Assembly (NCBI GenBank): GCA_947176505.1 | Contig: CAMWQW010000002.1 | Location: 1-64,000 of the forward strand | DNA: 64,000 bases | Source: an uncultured Lachnospiraceae bacterium | Lineage (GTDB): Bacteria > Bacillota > Clostridia > Lachnospirales > Lachnospiraceae | Reading direction: 5' to 3' | Part shown: positions 36,046 to 45,115 of the stretch, piece by piece | How the letters are laid out: the number at the start of each line of letters is the position of its first letter | Numbering within the stretch: position 1 is the stretch's first letter | Translations under genes and position numbers: made by a program | Notes under the pieces: generated by a model | Seen by the model: the letters and a program-made list of their open reading frames with translations, nothing else | Told to the model about the DNA's origin: nothing | The model's database searches: none

Positions 36046-37278
36046 TTATTTACTTCTTAAGAAGTCCGGAATCTTTAAAGATTTCTCTTCAACAGAACTC
36101 TTAATATCTTTTGTCTTGTTAATGCCGTTGATGGTCTTAAGCTGTGTAGGATTAGCCTGTCCTGTCGCCACACCGTCAACACGAACACCCGGCTGCTTCA
36201 ATCCGCCGCCCGGTACGGCAAAATTGCCAAGTCCGGCTCCCGGTATTGTTCCTACCGGCTGCTTCCCTTGTAAAGAAGTTGGTGTTATGTATCCGGATTT
36301 GAATCCGAGACCGCTTACCTGCTTTGCCTTTTCTTCAATACCGGTAGCAATAATTGTAATATTACATGTATCAGTCATATTTACATCATACATTGCACCG
36401 AAAATGATATTAACATCATCACCCGTAAGCTCTTGTACATAGCTTGCCGCATCATTTGCATCCGCCAGCGAAATATCTCCTGAAACATTGATGATCACAT
36501 GTGTCGCTCCGGAAATAGTAGTCTCTAGCAACGGACTCTCCACTGCCATCTTAACAGCTTCGCTCGCCTTATCATCACCCTTGCCCGTACCGATACCGAT
36601 ATGTGCAATACCCTTGTCTTTCATGACTGTCTGTACATCTGCAAAGTCAAGGTTAATAACGGAAGGAACATTAATCAAATCCGTAATACCCTGTACAGCC
36701 TGCTGTAACACCTCATCCGCCTTCTTCAGAGCGTCCGGCATGGTTGTCCGCCTGTCAACAATCTCAAGCAGTTTATCATTCGGAATCACAATCAATGTAT
36801 CTACATTATCCTTAATCTTATCAATTCCTGCAATCGCATTCGTCATACGGGCTTTGGCTTCAAATCGAAAAGGCTTCGTCACTACGCCTACTGTCAAAAT
36901 CCCCATGTCTTTCGCCAGCTTGGCAACGACCGGAGCCGCTCCCGTACCGGTGCCGCCGCCCATACCACAAGTGACGAACACCATGTCCGCTCCTTTGAGC
37001 GCCGCAGCCACCTCGTCCGAACTTTCCTCGGCAGCCTTCTCGCCAATCTCGGGCTTGGCGCCTGCCCCCAATCCCTTAGTTAACTTCTCCCCTATCTGTA
37101 ACAGGGTGGGTGCCTTACATAGCTGGAGCGCCTGTTTATCCGTATTAATTCCGATGAACTCTACTCCGTCTATTTCTTCATCAATCATTCTATTTACAGC
37201 ATTATTGCCTGCACCGCCGACACCGACTACGATGATCTTAGCAGCAGACTCAGCATCATTTGACTTAATCTCAAGCAA
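36046..37278 (-). CDS. ftsZ: Cell division protein FtsZ (410 aa)
   Basis: Tubulin-like GTPase that forms the division ring. The GTP-binding motifs [15 protein letters not shown] and [13 protein letters not shown], the synergy loop [15 protein letters not shown] and the C-terminal peptide IPDFLRSK are all present. The frame opens at 37314, but GGAGG lies seven bases before a TTG at 37278, which gives the normal short leader MLEIKSND. A Gly/Pro-rich linker of about 60 residues precedes the C-terminal peptide. No ftsA lies between it and ftsQ. Confidence 0.97.
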   Translation of the reverse strand: MLEIKSNDAESAAKIIVVGVGGAGNNAVNRMIDEEIDGVEFIGINTDKQALQLCKAPTLLQIGEKLTKGLGAGAKPEIGEKAAEESSDEVAAALKGADMVFVTCGMGGGTGTGAAPVVAKLAKDMGILTVGVVTKPFRFEAKARMTNAIAGIDKIKDNVDTLIVIPNDKLLEIVDRRTTMPDALKKADEVLQQAVQGITDLINVPSVINLDFADVQTVMKDKGIAHIGIGTGKGDDKASEAVKMAVESPLLETTISGATHVIINVSGDISLADANDAASYVQELTGDDVNIIFGAMYDVNMTDTCNITIIATGIEEKAKQVSGLGFKSGYITPTSLQGKQPVGTIPGAGLGNFAVPGGGLKQPGVRVDGVATGQANPTQLKTINGINKTKDIKSSVEEKSLKIPDFLRSK

Positions 37279-37423
37279 GGTGATTCCTCCTTCTTTTTCC
37301 CCAAAGACTCTCATACATTATCATATAATTATTTTCCGAAATTCGCAACCTATTTTTTTGTTTTTTGCGCAATTATACTAAAGTACCAATTTTAACCAAA
37401 AATTACTTTCTCCCGGGAAAGCC

Positions 37424-38272
37424 TTAATCTTGTTCAAAACTATAAGATTTCGTGTCTTCGCTGTATTCCCTCATGTCAAGCGTCCCCTTCTTGCCCTCCA
37501 GCTCCGGCAAAATATATTGTAGTTTCATGATTTTTTCATCAATATACTGACTATCGCCAAGCGCAACCCTCGCTTCACCGAATAGCAGTGTAACCCTATA
37601 TGCCGAATCAAAGTAAATCCTGTCCGCTGACATGGAATATCTTTCCAACTGCTGTGTAATATTAAGCACTTCACTGAATATGTCCGGATTTTCTACCGGA
37701 AGAGGCTCATGAAGGATCACATGATCGAATTGTAGTCCGGTCACTTGCGGGATTCCAGCAGTCTTCTCCGTCGATGTCTCTACCACGATACCGTCTTTGT
37801 CAAAATATACATACCGCCCCAGATAAGCCACATATCCTGCCAACGCTTTCTCATACACGGTTATCCTGACCGTGTCCTTTGCCTCTATCGACACATCCAT
37901 CGTCTGGATAAAGGGAATGTCTTCCATTCCCTTATCCTTGTATTTCAAAGAAAGGAACAGAGAATTATTGCCATATCTGCCGCTCATGACCATTTCCATG
38001 ATTTCTTCATTGGTATAATGGACATTACCCTCCACATATACTGTAGTAATCGTGTAATTATGAATAATGTATTCATAACCGCCAATCAGTATAATCAATA
38101 AAATGAGCAGCGTAACAGACAGGATTATCATTCTTTTGCTTTTGCTAAAGCGCAGTTTTTCCTCCTGTCTGCGTTTACTCTTACTCTTCTCCGGTTTGAT
38201 ATCATCATTTTTGACAAGCCGCAGATTCGGATTTTTTTTCTTTACTTTTCTGACCGCTTTCTTGTTAGCCAT
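37424..38272 (-). CDS. ftsQ: Cell division protein FtsQ/DivIB (282 aa)
   Basis: A basic cytoplasmic N-terminus (about 45 residues) precedes one membrane segment near residues 48-68. A POTRA domain (ITTVYVEGNVHYTNEEIMEMV) follows, then the FtsQ/DivIB beta domain (VRITVYEKALAGYVAYLGRYVYFDKDGIV). It binds FtsL and recruits septal synthases. GAGG lies seven bases before the ATG. It lies between murA and ftsZ; the order matches other Clostridia. Confidence 0.94.
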   Translation of the reverse strand: MANKKAVRKVKKKNPNLRLVKNDDIKPEKSKSKRRQEEKLRFSKSKRMIILSVTLLILLIILIGGYEYIIHNYTITTVYVEGNVHYTNEEIMEMVMSGRYGNNSLFLSLKYKDKGMEDIPFIQTMDVSIEAKDTVRITVYEKALAGYVAYLGRYVYFDKDGIVVETSTEKTAGIPQVTGLQFDHVILHEPLPVENPDIFSEVLNITQQLERYSMSADRIYFDSAYRVTLLFGEARVALGDSQYIDEKIMKLQYILPELEGKKGTLDMREYSEDTKSYSFEQD

Positions 38273-38302
38273 TCAAAAACCTCATGTTATCTTAAGGCAG
38301 GA

Positions 38303-39550
38303 TTAAGCCAGTTCCAACGAGGCTCCCAGCTGCCTTAAACTCAGTACGATATCTTCATATCCTCTGTCAATATAATGTCTGTTCGTCACAATACTTGTTC
38401 CCTCCGCCGCGAGCGCTGCGATCACAAGCGCCGCCCCGCCCCGCAGTTCTTCCGCCTGCACAATCGCACCATGCAGCTTACTACTGCTGATATACGCCGT
38501 ATTACCGTGAACCGTAATATCCGCTCCCATCCTGCAAAGTTCCGGCACAATACGGAAACGGTTCTCGAATACGGTTTCCTCTATGCTGCCTCCTTGATCC
38601 GACAACGCCATAATAACCATAAACGGCGACTGCATATCTGTCGGAAATGCCGGATAACATCCTGTCGACAAGGTATGGCATACCGCTCTATGATCCCTGC
38701 CGGTAACTAAGATACCATCCGCTTCATAGTCGATTGCCGCGCCCATTTCCACCGCTCGGGTCAATACACTCTCCATGTGATGAACCGGTGCATCACGCAG
38801 AAAAACACGCCCGCCGGCACACATGCATGCACTCAGATAAGTTCCGGCTACGATACGATCCGCCGGGATGCGATATCTGGCCGGATACAGCCTATTCACT
38901 CCACGAATCGTAAGGCAATCACTGCCGCTTCCTTCAATTTTTGCGCCGGCACATTGTAAAAATTCGCATAGCGCTTGTATTTCCGGCTCTCTCGCAGCCG
39001 GCTTGATAATAGTCTCTCCTTCCGCTAACACTGCCGTAAGAATCGCATTCTCCGTAACTCCGACACTGACGAACGGAAGATTTAACACTGCTCCTTTAAG
39101 TTTTGCCGCTTCTGCACAAAACTCCGTTTCATTCTCTTCAATCACAACCCCCATCTTACGAAGTGACTGTAAATGCAGATTGATAGGTCTTTGACCGATC
39201 ACACAGCCTCCGGGATATTCCATGCAGACTCTTCCTGTTCTGGCAAGAAGCGCACCCAAGAGCATAATAGAAGAACGCATGACGCCTACAGAATCCGAAG
39301 GCATGTCACACTCAGACAGCTTCTCTGTGTTCACCCGCACAAGCGTTCCTTCTCTTTCCACCTTACACCCCAGACTCTTAAGCAGTCTTAGCATATGATA
39401 AACATCCGAGATTTCAGGGCAATTCTCTATTTCACATGTACCTTCTATCAACAGAGTCGCCGCTAGAATCGGCAGCGACGCATTTTTTGACCCTTGTATC
39501 GTAGTCTGACCTTCCAGACATTTTCCACCATAGATACGAACAGCGTCCAT
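38303..39550 (-). CDS. murA: UDP-N-acetylglucosamine 1-carboxyvinyltransferase (415 aa)
   Basis: First committed step of peptidoglycan precursor synthesis. KNASLPILAATLL at the N-terminus, the catalytic loop GGCVIGQRPINLHL with the PEP-binding cysteine, and DRIVAGTYLSACM with PTDMQSPFMV are typical. Because Cys is retained it should be fosfomycin-sensitive. A complete six-fold repeat length of about 415 is normal. It lies in place of murG/murB, between ftsW and ftsQ. Confidence 0.96.
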   Translation of the reverse strand: MDAVRIYGGKCLEGQTTIQGSKNASLPILAATLLIEGTCEIENCPEISDVYHMLRLLKSLGCKVEREGTLVRVNTEKLSECDMPSDSVGVMRSSIMLLGALLARTGRVCMEYPGGCVIGQRPINLHLQSLRKMGVVIEENETEFCAEAAKLKGAVLNLPFVSVGVTENAILTAVLAEGETIIKPAAREPEIQALCEFLQCAGAKIEGSGSDCLTIRGVNRLYPARYRIPADRIVAGTYLSACMCAGGRVFLRDAPVHHMESVLTRAVEMGAAIDYEADGILVTGRDHRAVCHTLSTGCYPAFPTDMQSPFMVIMALSDQGGSIEETVFENRFRIVPELCRMGADITVHGNTAYISSSKLHGAIVQAEELRGGAALVIAALAAEGTSIVTNRHYIDRGYEDIVLSLRQLGASLELA

Positions 39551-39624
39551 ATTCTTTTACCTCGAATCTTAAAAATATGACCTATTCTATCTATATGGTT
39601 TTATAACAAAAAGTTATCTTGTCC

Positions 39625-40791
39625 CTATAAATCTTTGAGCCGTATTCCTCTCGCCACACTTAAGACAAGTCCGGTTTCAATAAGAAGGAACATCACCGAC
39701 GAACCTCCGTAACTAATAAACGGAAGCGAAATACCGGTGTTCGGAATCGTATTGGTTACAACCGCAATATTCAGGATAACCTGAATGGCAATATGACCAA
39801 GTACTCCGACTACGAGCAACGCGCCAAACAAATCCGGTGCATTGTTGGCAATCACCATACATCTCCAAATCAACAAAATAAACATAATGATTACCGCAAA
39901 TCCGCCAAACAGCCCGAGTTCTTCGCAGATAATGGAGAAAATCATGTCGTTCTGCGCCTCCGGAAGAAATCCGAGTTTCTGCATACTCTGCCCCAATCCC
40001 TTGCCGAGTACCCCGCCGCTTCCTATTGCATAGAGCGCCTGTATCGTCTGAAAACCTTTCCCGCTGGCATATGCCTCCGGATCGAGCCATGCCAGAATAC
40101 GTGCACCTCTAAAGTCCAGACTATCCGCCTGATTCGCAGCCATTTGCACAACAACGAATACCACTACCACTGCGCCGGCTAACGTCGCAACCGCAAGCAG
40201 AATAAACCTCTTATAATCCGGGCAGGACACAAAAAGCATCAGCACCGCAATACCTACGACAATAATCGCCGAACTCAAGTTCTGCGTTATCCTCCACAGC
40301 ATAAGCGCAATCGGCATGGGAACCAACAGCACCATCCAAAAACCCTTTCGATGCCGTATCTGTTTTCCCATAGTACAAATCATACTCGCCAGAAACAGAA
40401 TCATACACAATTTGGCGACCTCCGCCGGCTGTAAGGACAGCGGACCTATGTACAACCATCGCTTTGCACCGTGGGACTCACGCCCGAAAGGAATAATCAA
40501 TAGAATCAGCACCACCGACACGATGTAACCGATTACGGCAAACCGTTCCCAGAAATGATACGGAATGTTTGCCACAAAAATCATCGCTACCAGCCCAAGT
40601 ATTGTCGCGAACAACTGCTTCTTTAAATAATAAGCGGAGTCTCCCCACTCCAAGTTTGCTTCATAAGAACTGGTAGAGTATACCATAATCAGCCCGAATC
40701 CCAGCAGAAACAATACGATAAACAACAGGCTGTAATCCATAAAATTCTCATTATTTGATTGTCTTCTACGGGAAGAATTTCTTTCTGCCAC
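39625..40791 (-). CDS. ftsW: FtsW/SpoVE-family peptidoglycan polymerase (388 aa)
   Basis: SEDS-family lipid II polymerase with about ten membrane segments. LSSAIIVVGIAVLMLFV, EAQNDMIFSIICEELG and the C-terminal GISLPFISYGGSSVMF (the family signature) are present. It starts with a GTG directly after the murD stop. Whether this is the vegetative FtsW or the sporulation SpoVE cannot be told from sequence; its position in the cluster next to spoVD permits either. Confidence 0.93.
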   Translation of the reverse strand: MAERNSSRRRQSNNENFMDYSLLFIVLFLLGFGLIMVYSTSSYEANLEWGDSAYYLKKQLFATILGLVAMIFVANIPYHFWERFAVIGYIVSVVLILLIIPFGRESHGAKRWLYIGPLSLQPAEVAKLCMILFLASMICTMGKQIRHRKGFWMVLLVPMPIALMLWRITQNLSSAIIVVGIAVLMLFVSCPDYKRFILLAVATLAGAVVVVFVVVQMAANQADSLDFRGARILAWLDPEAYASGKGFQTIQALYAIGSGGVLGKGLGQSMQKLGFLPEAQNDMIFSIICEELGLFGGFAVIIMFILLIWRCMVIANNAPDLFGALLVVGVLGHIAIQVILNIAVVTNTIPNTGISLPFISYGGSSVMFLLIETGLVLSVARGIRLKDL

Positions 40792-42171
40792 TTATTCCGA
40801 TTCCTCCAGACTATTTACAAGCTCTTTAAATAACTTACCTCTGACTTCATAATTAGGAAACATTCCCCAGCTTGCGCAGGCAGGTGATAGCAGTACTGCG
40901 TCACCGCTTTGCGCCTGTTTTACACATACCTCAAACGCTTCGTCGAAACTTTCTGCCAGAATAATATTCTTCACACCATGCTTTCGTGCACAATCCGCTA
41001 TCTTCTCTCTTGTCTGTCCGATCAGCACCAGACATTTCACTTTATCATCAAAAGCTTCTATCCATTCGTCGTACTCACTCTGCTTATCATAGCCGCCGCC
41101 AATCAGTACCGTAGGTTTACTCATCGCCTTGATTCCCTGAATGGCAGCATCCGGATTCGTACCTTTAGAATCGTTGTAATAATCGACTCCTCTCTTGGTA
41201 GCGACAAATTCAATTCTGTGTTCTACTGCCTTAAAATGCTTGATTACGGACAGAATTGTCTCCATGGGAACATTCATCGCCTGTGTAATCGCGATTGCCG
41301 CCATTACATTTTCTACATTGCACATACCTACCAGATTCATATCGTGAATATTCATCAGCCGGGTAGATTCACCCTCTTTCGCAAAGTAGATATCCTCGCC
41401 GTCCAAATAGAAGCCGTCATGTAATCTGTGCACCACAGAAAACCATACCACATGAGCGAAACATCTGTCTCCTATTGCCTTCGTATATATATTATCATAA
41501 TTAAGCACACATGTCTGATTTGCTGTCTGATTCTTGGTAATAAACTCTTTGACCGCAGCATAATTTTCCATCGTATGATGCCTGTTCAAATGGTCCGGCG
41601 TGATATTCAGAATTGCCGACACATCCGGACAAAACCGATCTATTGTCTCCAACTGAAAGCTGCTGATTTCTGCTACTGTCACGGTATTTTCCGTAGCGCT
41701 TAAGGCTGTCAGTGTATACGGGTTCCCAATGTTGCCTACCACATCAACCTTAGTACAATGTGCCGCCATAATCTCGCCTACTAGTGAAGTCGTCGTCGTC
41801 TTTCCGTTGGTACCGGTAATGCCGATTACCTTTCCGTTTCCAAGTCTGTAAGCCAGCTCTATCTCGCCCCAGATTGTAATATTCCTTGTGCGAAATCTTT
41901 CCGCAAATTCCGTGTCCGTAGGCACACCCGGGCTAAACACTGCCAATGAGACATCTGCCAATGCCTCTTCAGGAAGCTCTCCGAGAATGATATCCGCCTC
42001 TATACCCTGTTTCAACTTGGCTTTTACCGACTCTGTTTCCAGCTTTTCGTTCGCATCAAACAAAATCGGATGCGCGCCTACACGCCACAGCGCTTCCGTC
42101 GCACCTATTCCGCTAAGTCCCGAACCGATGACCAATACTTTTTTATTCTTTAATTCATTCTCACCAAACAT
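40792..42171 (-). CDS. murD: UDP-N-acetylmuramoylalanine-D-glutamate ligase (459 aa)
   Basis: Adds D-Glu to UDP-MurNAc-L-Ala. The N-terminal Rossmann VLVIGSGLSGIGATEAL, the P-loop GITGTNGKTTTTSLV, and LNITPDHLNRH, then YYNDSKGTNPDA are the Mur-ligase landmarks. The frame begins at 42195, but the ATG at 42171 comes right after the mraY stop (TAAAATG), so coupling is likely. Length is normal. Confidence 0.96.
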   Translation of the reverse strand: MFGENELKNKKVLVIGSGLSGIGATEALWRVGAHPILFDANEKLETESVKAKLKQGIEADIILGELPEEALADVSLAVFSPGVPTDTEFAERFRTRNITIWGEIELAYRLGNGKVIGITGTNGKTTTTSLVGEIMAAHCTKVDVVGNIGNPYTLTALSATENTVTVAEISSFQLETIDRFCPDVSAILNITPDHLNRHHTMENYAAVKEFITKNQTANQTCVLNYDNIYTKAIGDRCFAHVVWFSVVHRLHDGFYLDGEDIYFAKEGESTRLMNIHDMNLVGMCNVENVMAAIAITQAMNVPMETILSVIKHFKAVEHRIEFVATKRGVDYYNDSKGTNPDAAIQGIKAMSKPTVLIGGGYDKQSEYDEWIEAFDDKVKCLVLIGQTREKIADCARKHGVKNIILAESFDEAFEVCVKQAQSGDAVLLSPACASWGMFPNYEVRGKLFKELVNSLEESE

Positions 42172-42172
42172 T

Positions 42173-43129
42173 TTACACCCCCAACAACGCCACAAGACAT
42201 AACAATGCCGTCACGATTGAAAACACGGCAACCACCCTCGTCTCAGACCACCCGCACAACTCGAAATGATGATGGATCGGCGCCATCTTGAAGATACGCT
42301 TTCCTCCGGTCATCTTAAAATATGTGACCTGTATGATGACCGACAAAACTTCTATCATATAAATAAATCCCACGATGACAATAAAAAGAGGCATCTGCAT
42401 CATATAAGCTGCAGCCGCCACAAAACCGCCAAGTGCAAGAGACCCCGTATCTCCCATAAACACACTCGCCGGATAAACATTAAACAGCAAAAATCCAAGC
42501 AGTGCACCCACCACTGCACAGGTAATCGGCTCAATACCGCTTCCGGTACCGATTGCAACCACACTGAAAAATGTCGCAACAAGTACTGTTACCGAACTTG
42601 CCAATCCGTCCAATCCATCAGTAAAGTTCGTCCCGTTAACAGTTCCTATTACAATAAAAAACAGAATCGGGATATTCGCCCATCCGAAATCAAGATATAT
42701 GCCGCTAAGAAACGGAACCTTCATAGTCAGAGACACATCCGTATAGCGCATCAGATAGAAAGTGAAGACTCCCGTTACGACAATCTGCAAAGCAAATTTC
42801 TGCCACGCCCTAAGACCCATAGACCGTTTCAATACAACTTTAATATAATCATCCATAAATCCGATCAGCCCAAATCCAAGTGTCAAAAACAGAATCGGAA
42901 TAATTTTCGGGTAATCTTTTACAAAAAATAGGGATGTAATTACCGTACTGATCAAAATAAGGATGCCGCCCATCGTCGGCGTACCGTTTTTCTTCAAATG
43001 GCTTTCCGGTCCTTCCTCCCTTACAGTCTGACCGACCTTGAGCCGCTTTAAGAAAGGTATCACTACCGGACCCAAAACGACGCTGACTGCAAAAGATATC
43101 ATTACCGACATTAAAATCGTTGTATTCAT
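42173..43129 (-). CDS. mraY: Phospho-MurNAc-pentapeptide translocase (318 aa)
   Basis: Makes lipid I at the membrane. Ten hydrophobic segments are seen. The motifs PTMGG near residue 45, GFMDDYIKV, NGTNFTDGLDGLA and the C-terminal IHHHFELCGWSE carry the magnesium and UMP-binding residues. The frame begins at 43156, but GGAGG sits just before the ATG at 43129. It follows spoVD across a gap of 131 bases with two hairpins. Confidence 0.96.
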   Translation of the reverse strand: MNTTILMSVMISFAVSVVLGPVVIPFLKRLKVGQTVREEGPESHLKKNGTPTMGGILILISTVITSLFFVKDYPKIIPILFLTLGFGLIGFMDDYIKVVLKRSMGLRAWQKFALQIVVTGVFTFYLMRYTDVSLTMKVPFLSGIYLDFGWANIPILFFIVIGTVNGTNFTDGLDGLASSVTVLVATFFSVVAIGTGSGIEPITCAVVGALLGFLLFNVYPASVFMGDTGSLALGGFVAAAAYMMQMPLFIVIVGFIYMIEVLSVIIQVTYFKMTGGKRIFKMAPIHHHFELCGWSETRVVAVFSIVTALLCLVALLGV

Positions 43130-43180
43130 AACTCCTCCATTTGCCATTACACCCACTCATCAAGAACAGCTTTGCTATAC

Positions 43181-43259
43181 AGAGAATGCATGTTTTTTGC
43201 ATTCTCTTGAACATGATTTAGTTTTACTCAGGCATCGTTTTCTGATGCCCTAGCAAAAC
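43181..43259. other. Two successive hairpins between spoVD and mraY
   Basis: AGAGAATGC (43181-43189) pairs with GCATTCTCT (43199-43207). GGCATC (43231-43236) pairs with GATGCC (43244-43249), with an outer GTTTT/AAAAC pairing. Neither is followed by a T-run on the minus strand, so they may be processing or mRNA-stability elements rather than terminators. Confidence 0.55.
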
Positions 43260-43260
43260 T

Positions 43261-45012
43261 TCATGTTCTATTATAGTCCATCTTCTCCAAATATGGAAGA
43301 ATGTTTTCAAAAAGCTGTCGCACCACCGGAGCGGCAATCTGACCGCCATAATACGTGCCCTGCGGATTATTGATGATTGCAACTGCAAGCACCTGTGGAT
43401 TATCCGCCGGCGCAAATCCTAAGAATGAAGCGATATATTTGCCACTTCCTCTCGGCAGTGTCTGGCTTGTAGCCGTCTTCCCGCCAACACGGTATCCCTC
43501 CACGGCGCCATTCTTGCCACTTCCCTCCGCCACTACCTGCTCCAATATATATCTCATCGTCTCGGACGTTTCTTCAGAGACCACATTGTCTCTGACAGGA
43601 TAGCTGAACACGTGACTGTTGCTTCCGTCTGCATCCGCCACTTTCACACCGAAGTGAGGCGTCACTCTTCTGCCACCATTTACAATCGAGGAGGCTGTCA
43701 CAGCTAGTTGAATCGGTGTTATCTGAAAAGACTGCCCAAAAGAAATCGTGGCGAGTTCCACCGGACCGATATTTTCTACATTATGCATGATTGTTCCGGC
43801 TTCCCCCGGCAAATCTATCCCTGTTCTGTCGAGCAGCCCGAACTGCTTAAAATAGGAATAGTAACGTTCCACGCCGATACGCATTCCCACGGTGATAAAA
43901 ACCGGATTGCAGGAATTCATAGTTCCCTGCACGAAATCTTCCGCCCCGTGCCCGCCTACTTTATGGCACCTGATCCTACGATCCTCTACCATAATATATC
44001 CCGGACAGTTAAAGGTATCCGTAGGTTTCACCGCTCCCGATTCCAATCCCGCCGCAGCCGTAATAATCTTAAAAGTAGACCCCGGCTCATAAGTATCGTT
44101 GATACAACCGTTTCTCCACATACCGTTTAGCAGCTCCTGTTTTTTCTCCTCACTGAGCGAGTCGCTGTCTACCGTATCCGGTAATGTATAAGGGGCATTC
44201 AAATTAAATTCCGGTACATTGACCATCGCGAGTATCTCCCCGTTCTGAGGATTCATCACTAGAATGGATACACTGTCCGCCCCTTTTGTCTCCATCGTCT
44301 GCATGGCAAGCTGCGTAGCATAGCTTTGAATATTCATGTCAAGGCTGACATAAAGGTCCTGCCCCTCAACGGGTTCCACTCTCTCTTCTCCTTCCTCCGC
44401 CACTTCCACTCCCTTGGCATCAGTCACTGTTAAGATAGTTCCCGCCTCTCCCTGCAAATATTCTTCGTAAATGACTTCCAAGCCTATAATCCCCTGATTA
44501 TCGCCTCCGGTAAATCCAAGCACCTTAGAACCTAATGAGTCATAAGGATAGTATCTCTTGTAGTCTTCATCAACCTTCACGCCGTCCAAGTCATATGACC
44601 GGATTGCGTCACCTATACTCTTGTCTACATTACTCTTAATTTTCTCAATAGAAGAATATTTTTCTACTCTTTTCCGGACATATTCCTCCGAAAGTCCCAA
44701 TTCCTTGCACAGCACGGCTATCACTTCTTCCCTATCGGTAATCTGGCTATGAATCACGGATATAGTACACACTGTCTTATTATCCGCCAGCACCTTCCCG
44801 TTCGCGTCGATAATCCGTCCTCTGGCAGCTTTAATGCTCCGCTCCCTCTCATGCAGCTCTTTCGCCCTCATCGTATAGTACTCCGATTGAAAGACCATCA
44901 GATACACCAAGCGTCCCATTAACACCGCAAATACGAGTAGGCAGAGAAACATCACCGTCACTGTCTTACTTCTGTGATATGTCTTGTGTAAATGAGATGT
45001 CTCCTGAGTCAT
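43261..45012 (-). CDS. spoVD: Sporulation-type penicillin-binding protein SpoVD/PBP2 (583 aa)
   Basis: Class B transpeptidase: one membrane segment near residues 19-40, a dimerisation domain (residues 55-230), then the transpeptidase with TYEPGSTFK (active-site serine), TMNSCNP (SxN), and GGKTATSQ at the KTG position, where KTG is KTA. It lacks a C-terminal PASTA domain. GAGG lies eight bases before the ATG but falls in a hairpin. It follows ftsI, so the two class B enzymes are adjacent, as in B. subtilis pbpB-spoVD. Confidence 0.92.
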   Translation of the reverse strand: MTQETSHLHKTYHRSKTVTVMFLCLLVFAVLMGRLVYLMVFQSEYYTMRAKELHERERSIKAARGRIIDANGKVLADNKTVCTISVIHSQITDREEVIAVLCKELGLSEEYVRKRVEKYSSIEKIKSNVDKSIGDAIRSYDLDGVKVDEDYKRYYPYDSLGSKVLGFTGGDNQGIIGLEVIYEEYLQGEAGTILTVTDAKGVEVAEEGEERVEPVEGQDLYVSLDMNIQSYATQLAMQTMETKGADSVSILVMNPQNGEILAMVNVPEFNLNAPYTLPDTVDSDSLSEEKKQELLNGMWRNGCINDTYEPGSTFKIITAAAGLESGAVKPTDTFNCPGYIMVEDRRIRCHKVGGHGAEDFVQGTMNSCNPVFITVGMRIGVERYYSYFKQFGLLDRTGIDLPGEAGTIMHNVENIGPVELATISFGQSFQITPIQLAVTASSIVNGGRRVTPHFGVKVADADGSNSHVFSYPVRDNVVSEETSETMRYILEQVVAEGSGKNGAVEGYRVGGKTATSQTLPRGSGKYIASFLGFAPADNPQVLAVAIINNPQGTYYGGQIAAPVVRQLFENILPYLEKMDYNRT

Positions 45013-45018
45013 ATAGAA

Positions 45019-45067
45019 AACCTCACAAAAAGGTATTAATATAATTTATTACCGTTTCTATGAGGTT
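45019..45067 (-). promoter_or_regulatory. Hairpin that can hide the spoVD ribosome site
   Basis: On the minus strand AACCTCA (plus 45061-45067) pairs perfectly with TGAGGTT (plus 45019-45025), which contains the spoVD Shine-Dalgarno GAGG. A second stem, GGTA/TACC, can form within. A 14-bp direct repeat GTTATTCGTAATAT lies immediately upstream on the transcript (plus 45065-45078 and 45082-45095). Confidence 0.5.
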
Positions 45068-45115
45068 ATTCGTAATATAGAGTTATTCGTAATATGAAAT
45101 GATTCTTAATGCATT

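Noticed and set aside
36488-37381. A 297-codon open frame on the plus strand opposite ftsZ
   Set aside because: It mirrors the conserved ftsZ codons, is Ser/Thr/Pro-rich without any domain, and has no ribosome site.
42266-42931. A 221-codon frame on the plus strand opposite mraY
   Set aside because: Composition is that of antisense translation of membrane codons, with many His, Lys and Arg; no family pattern.
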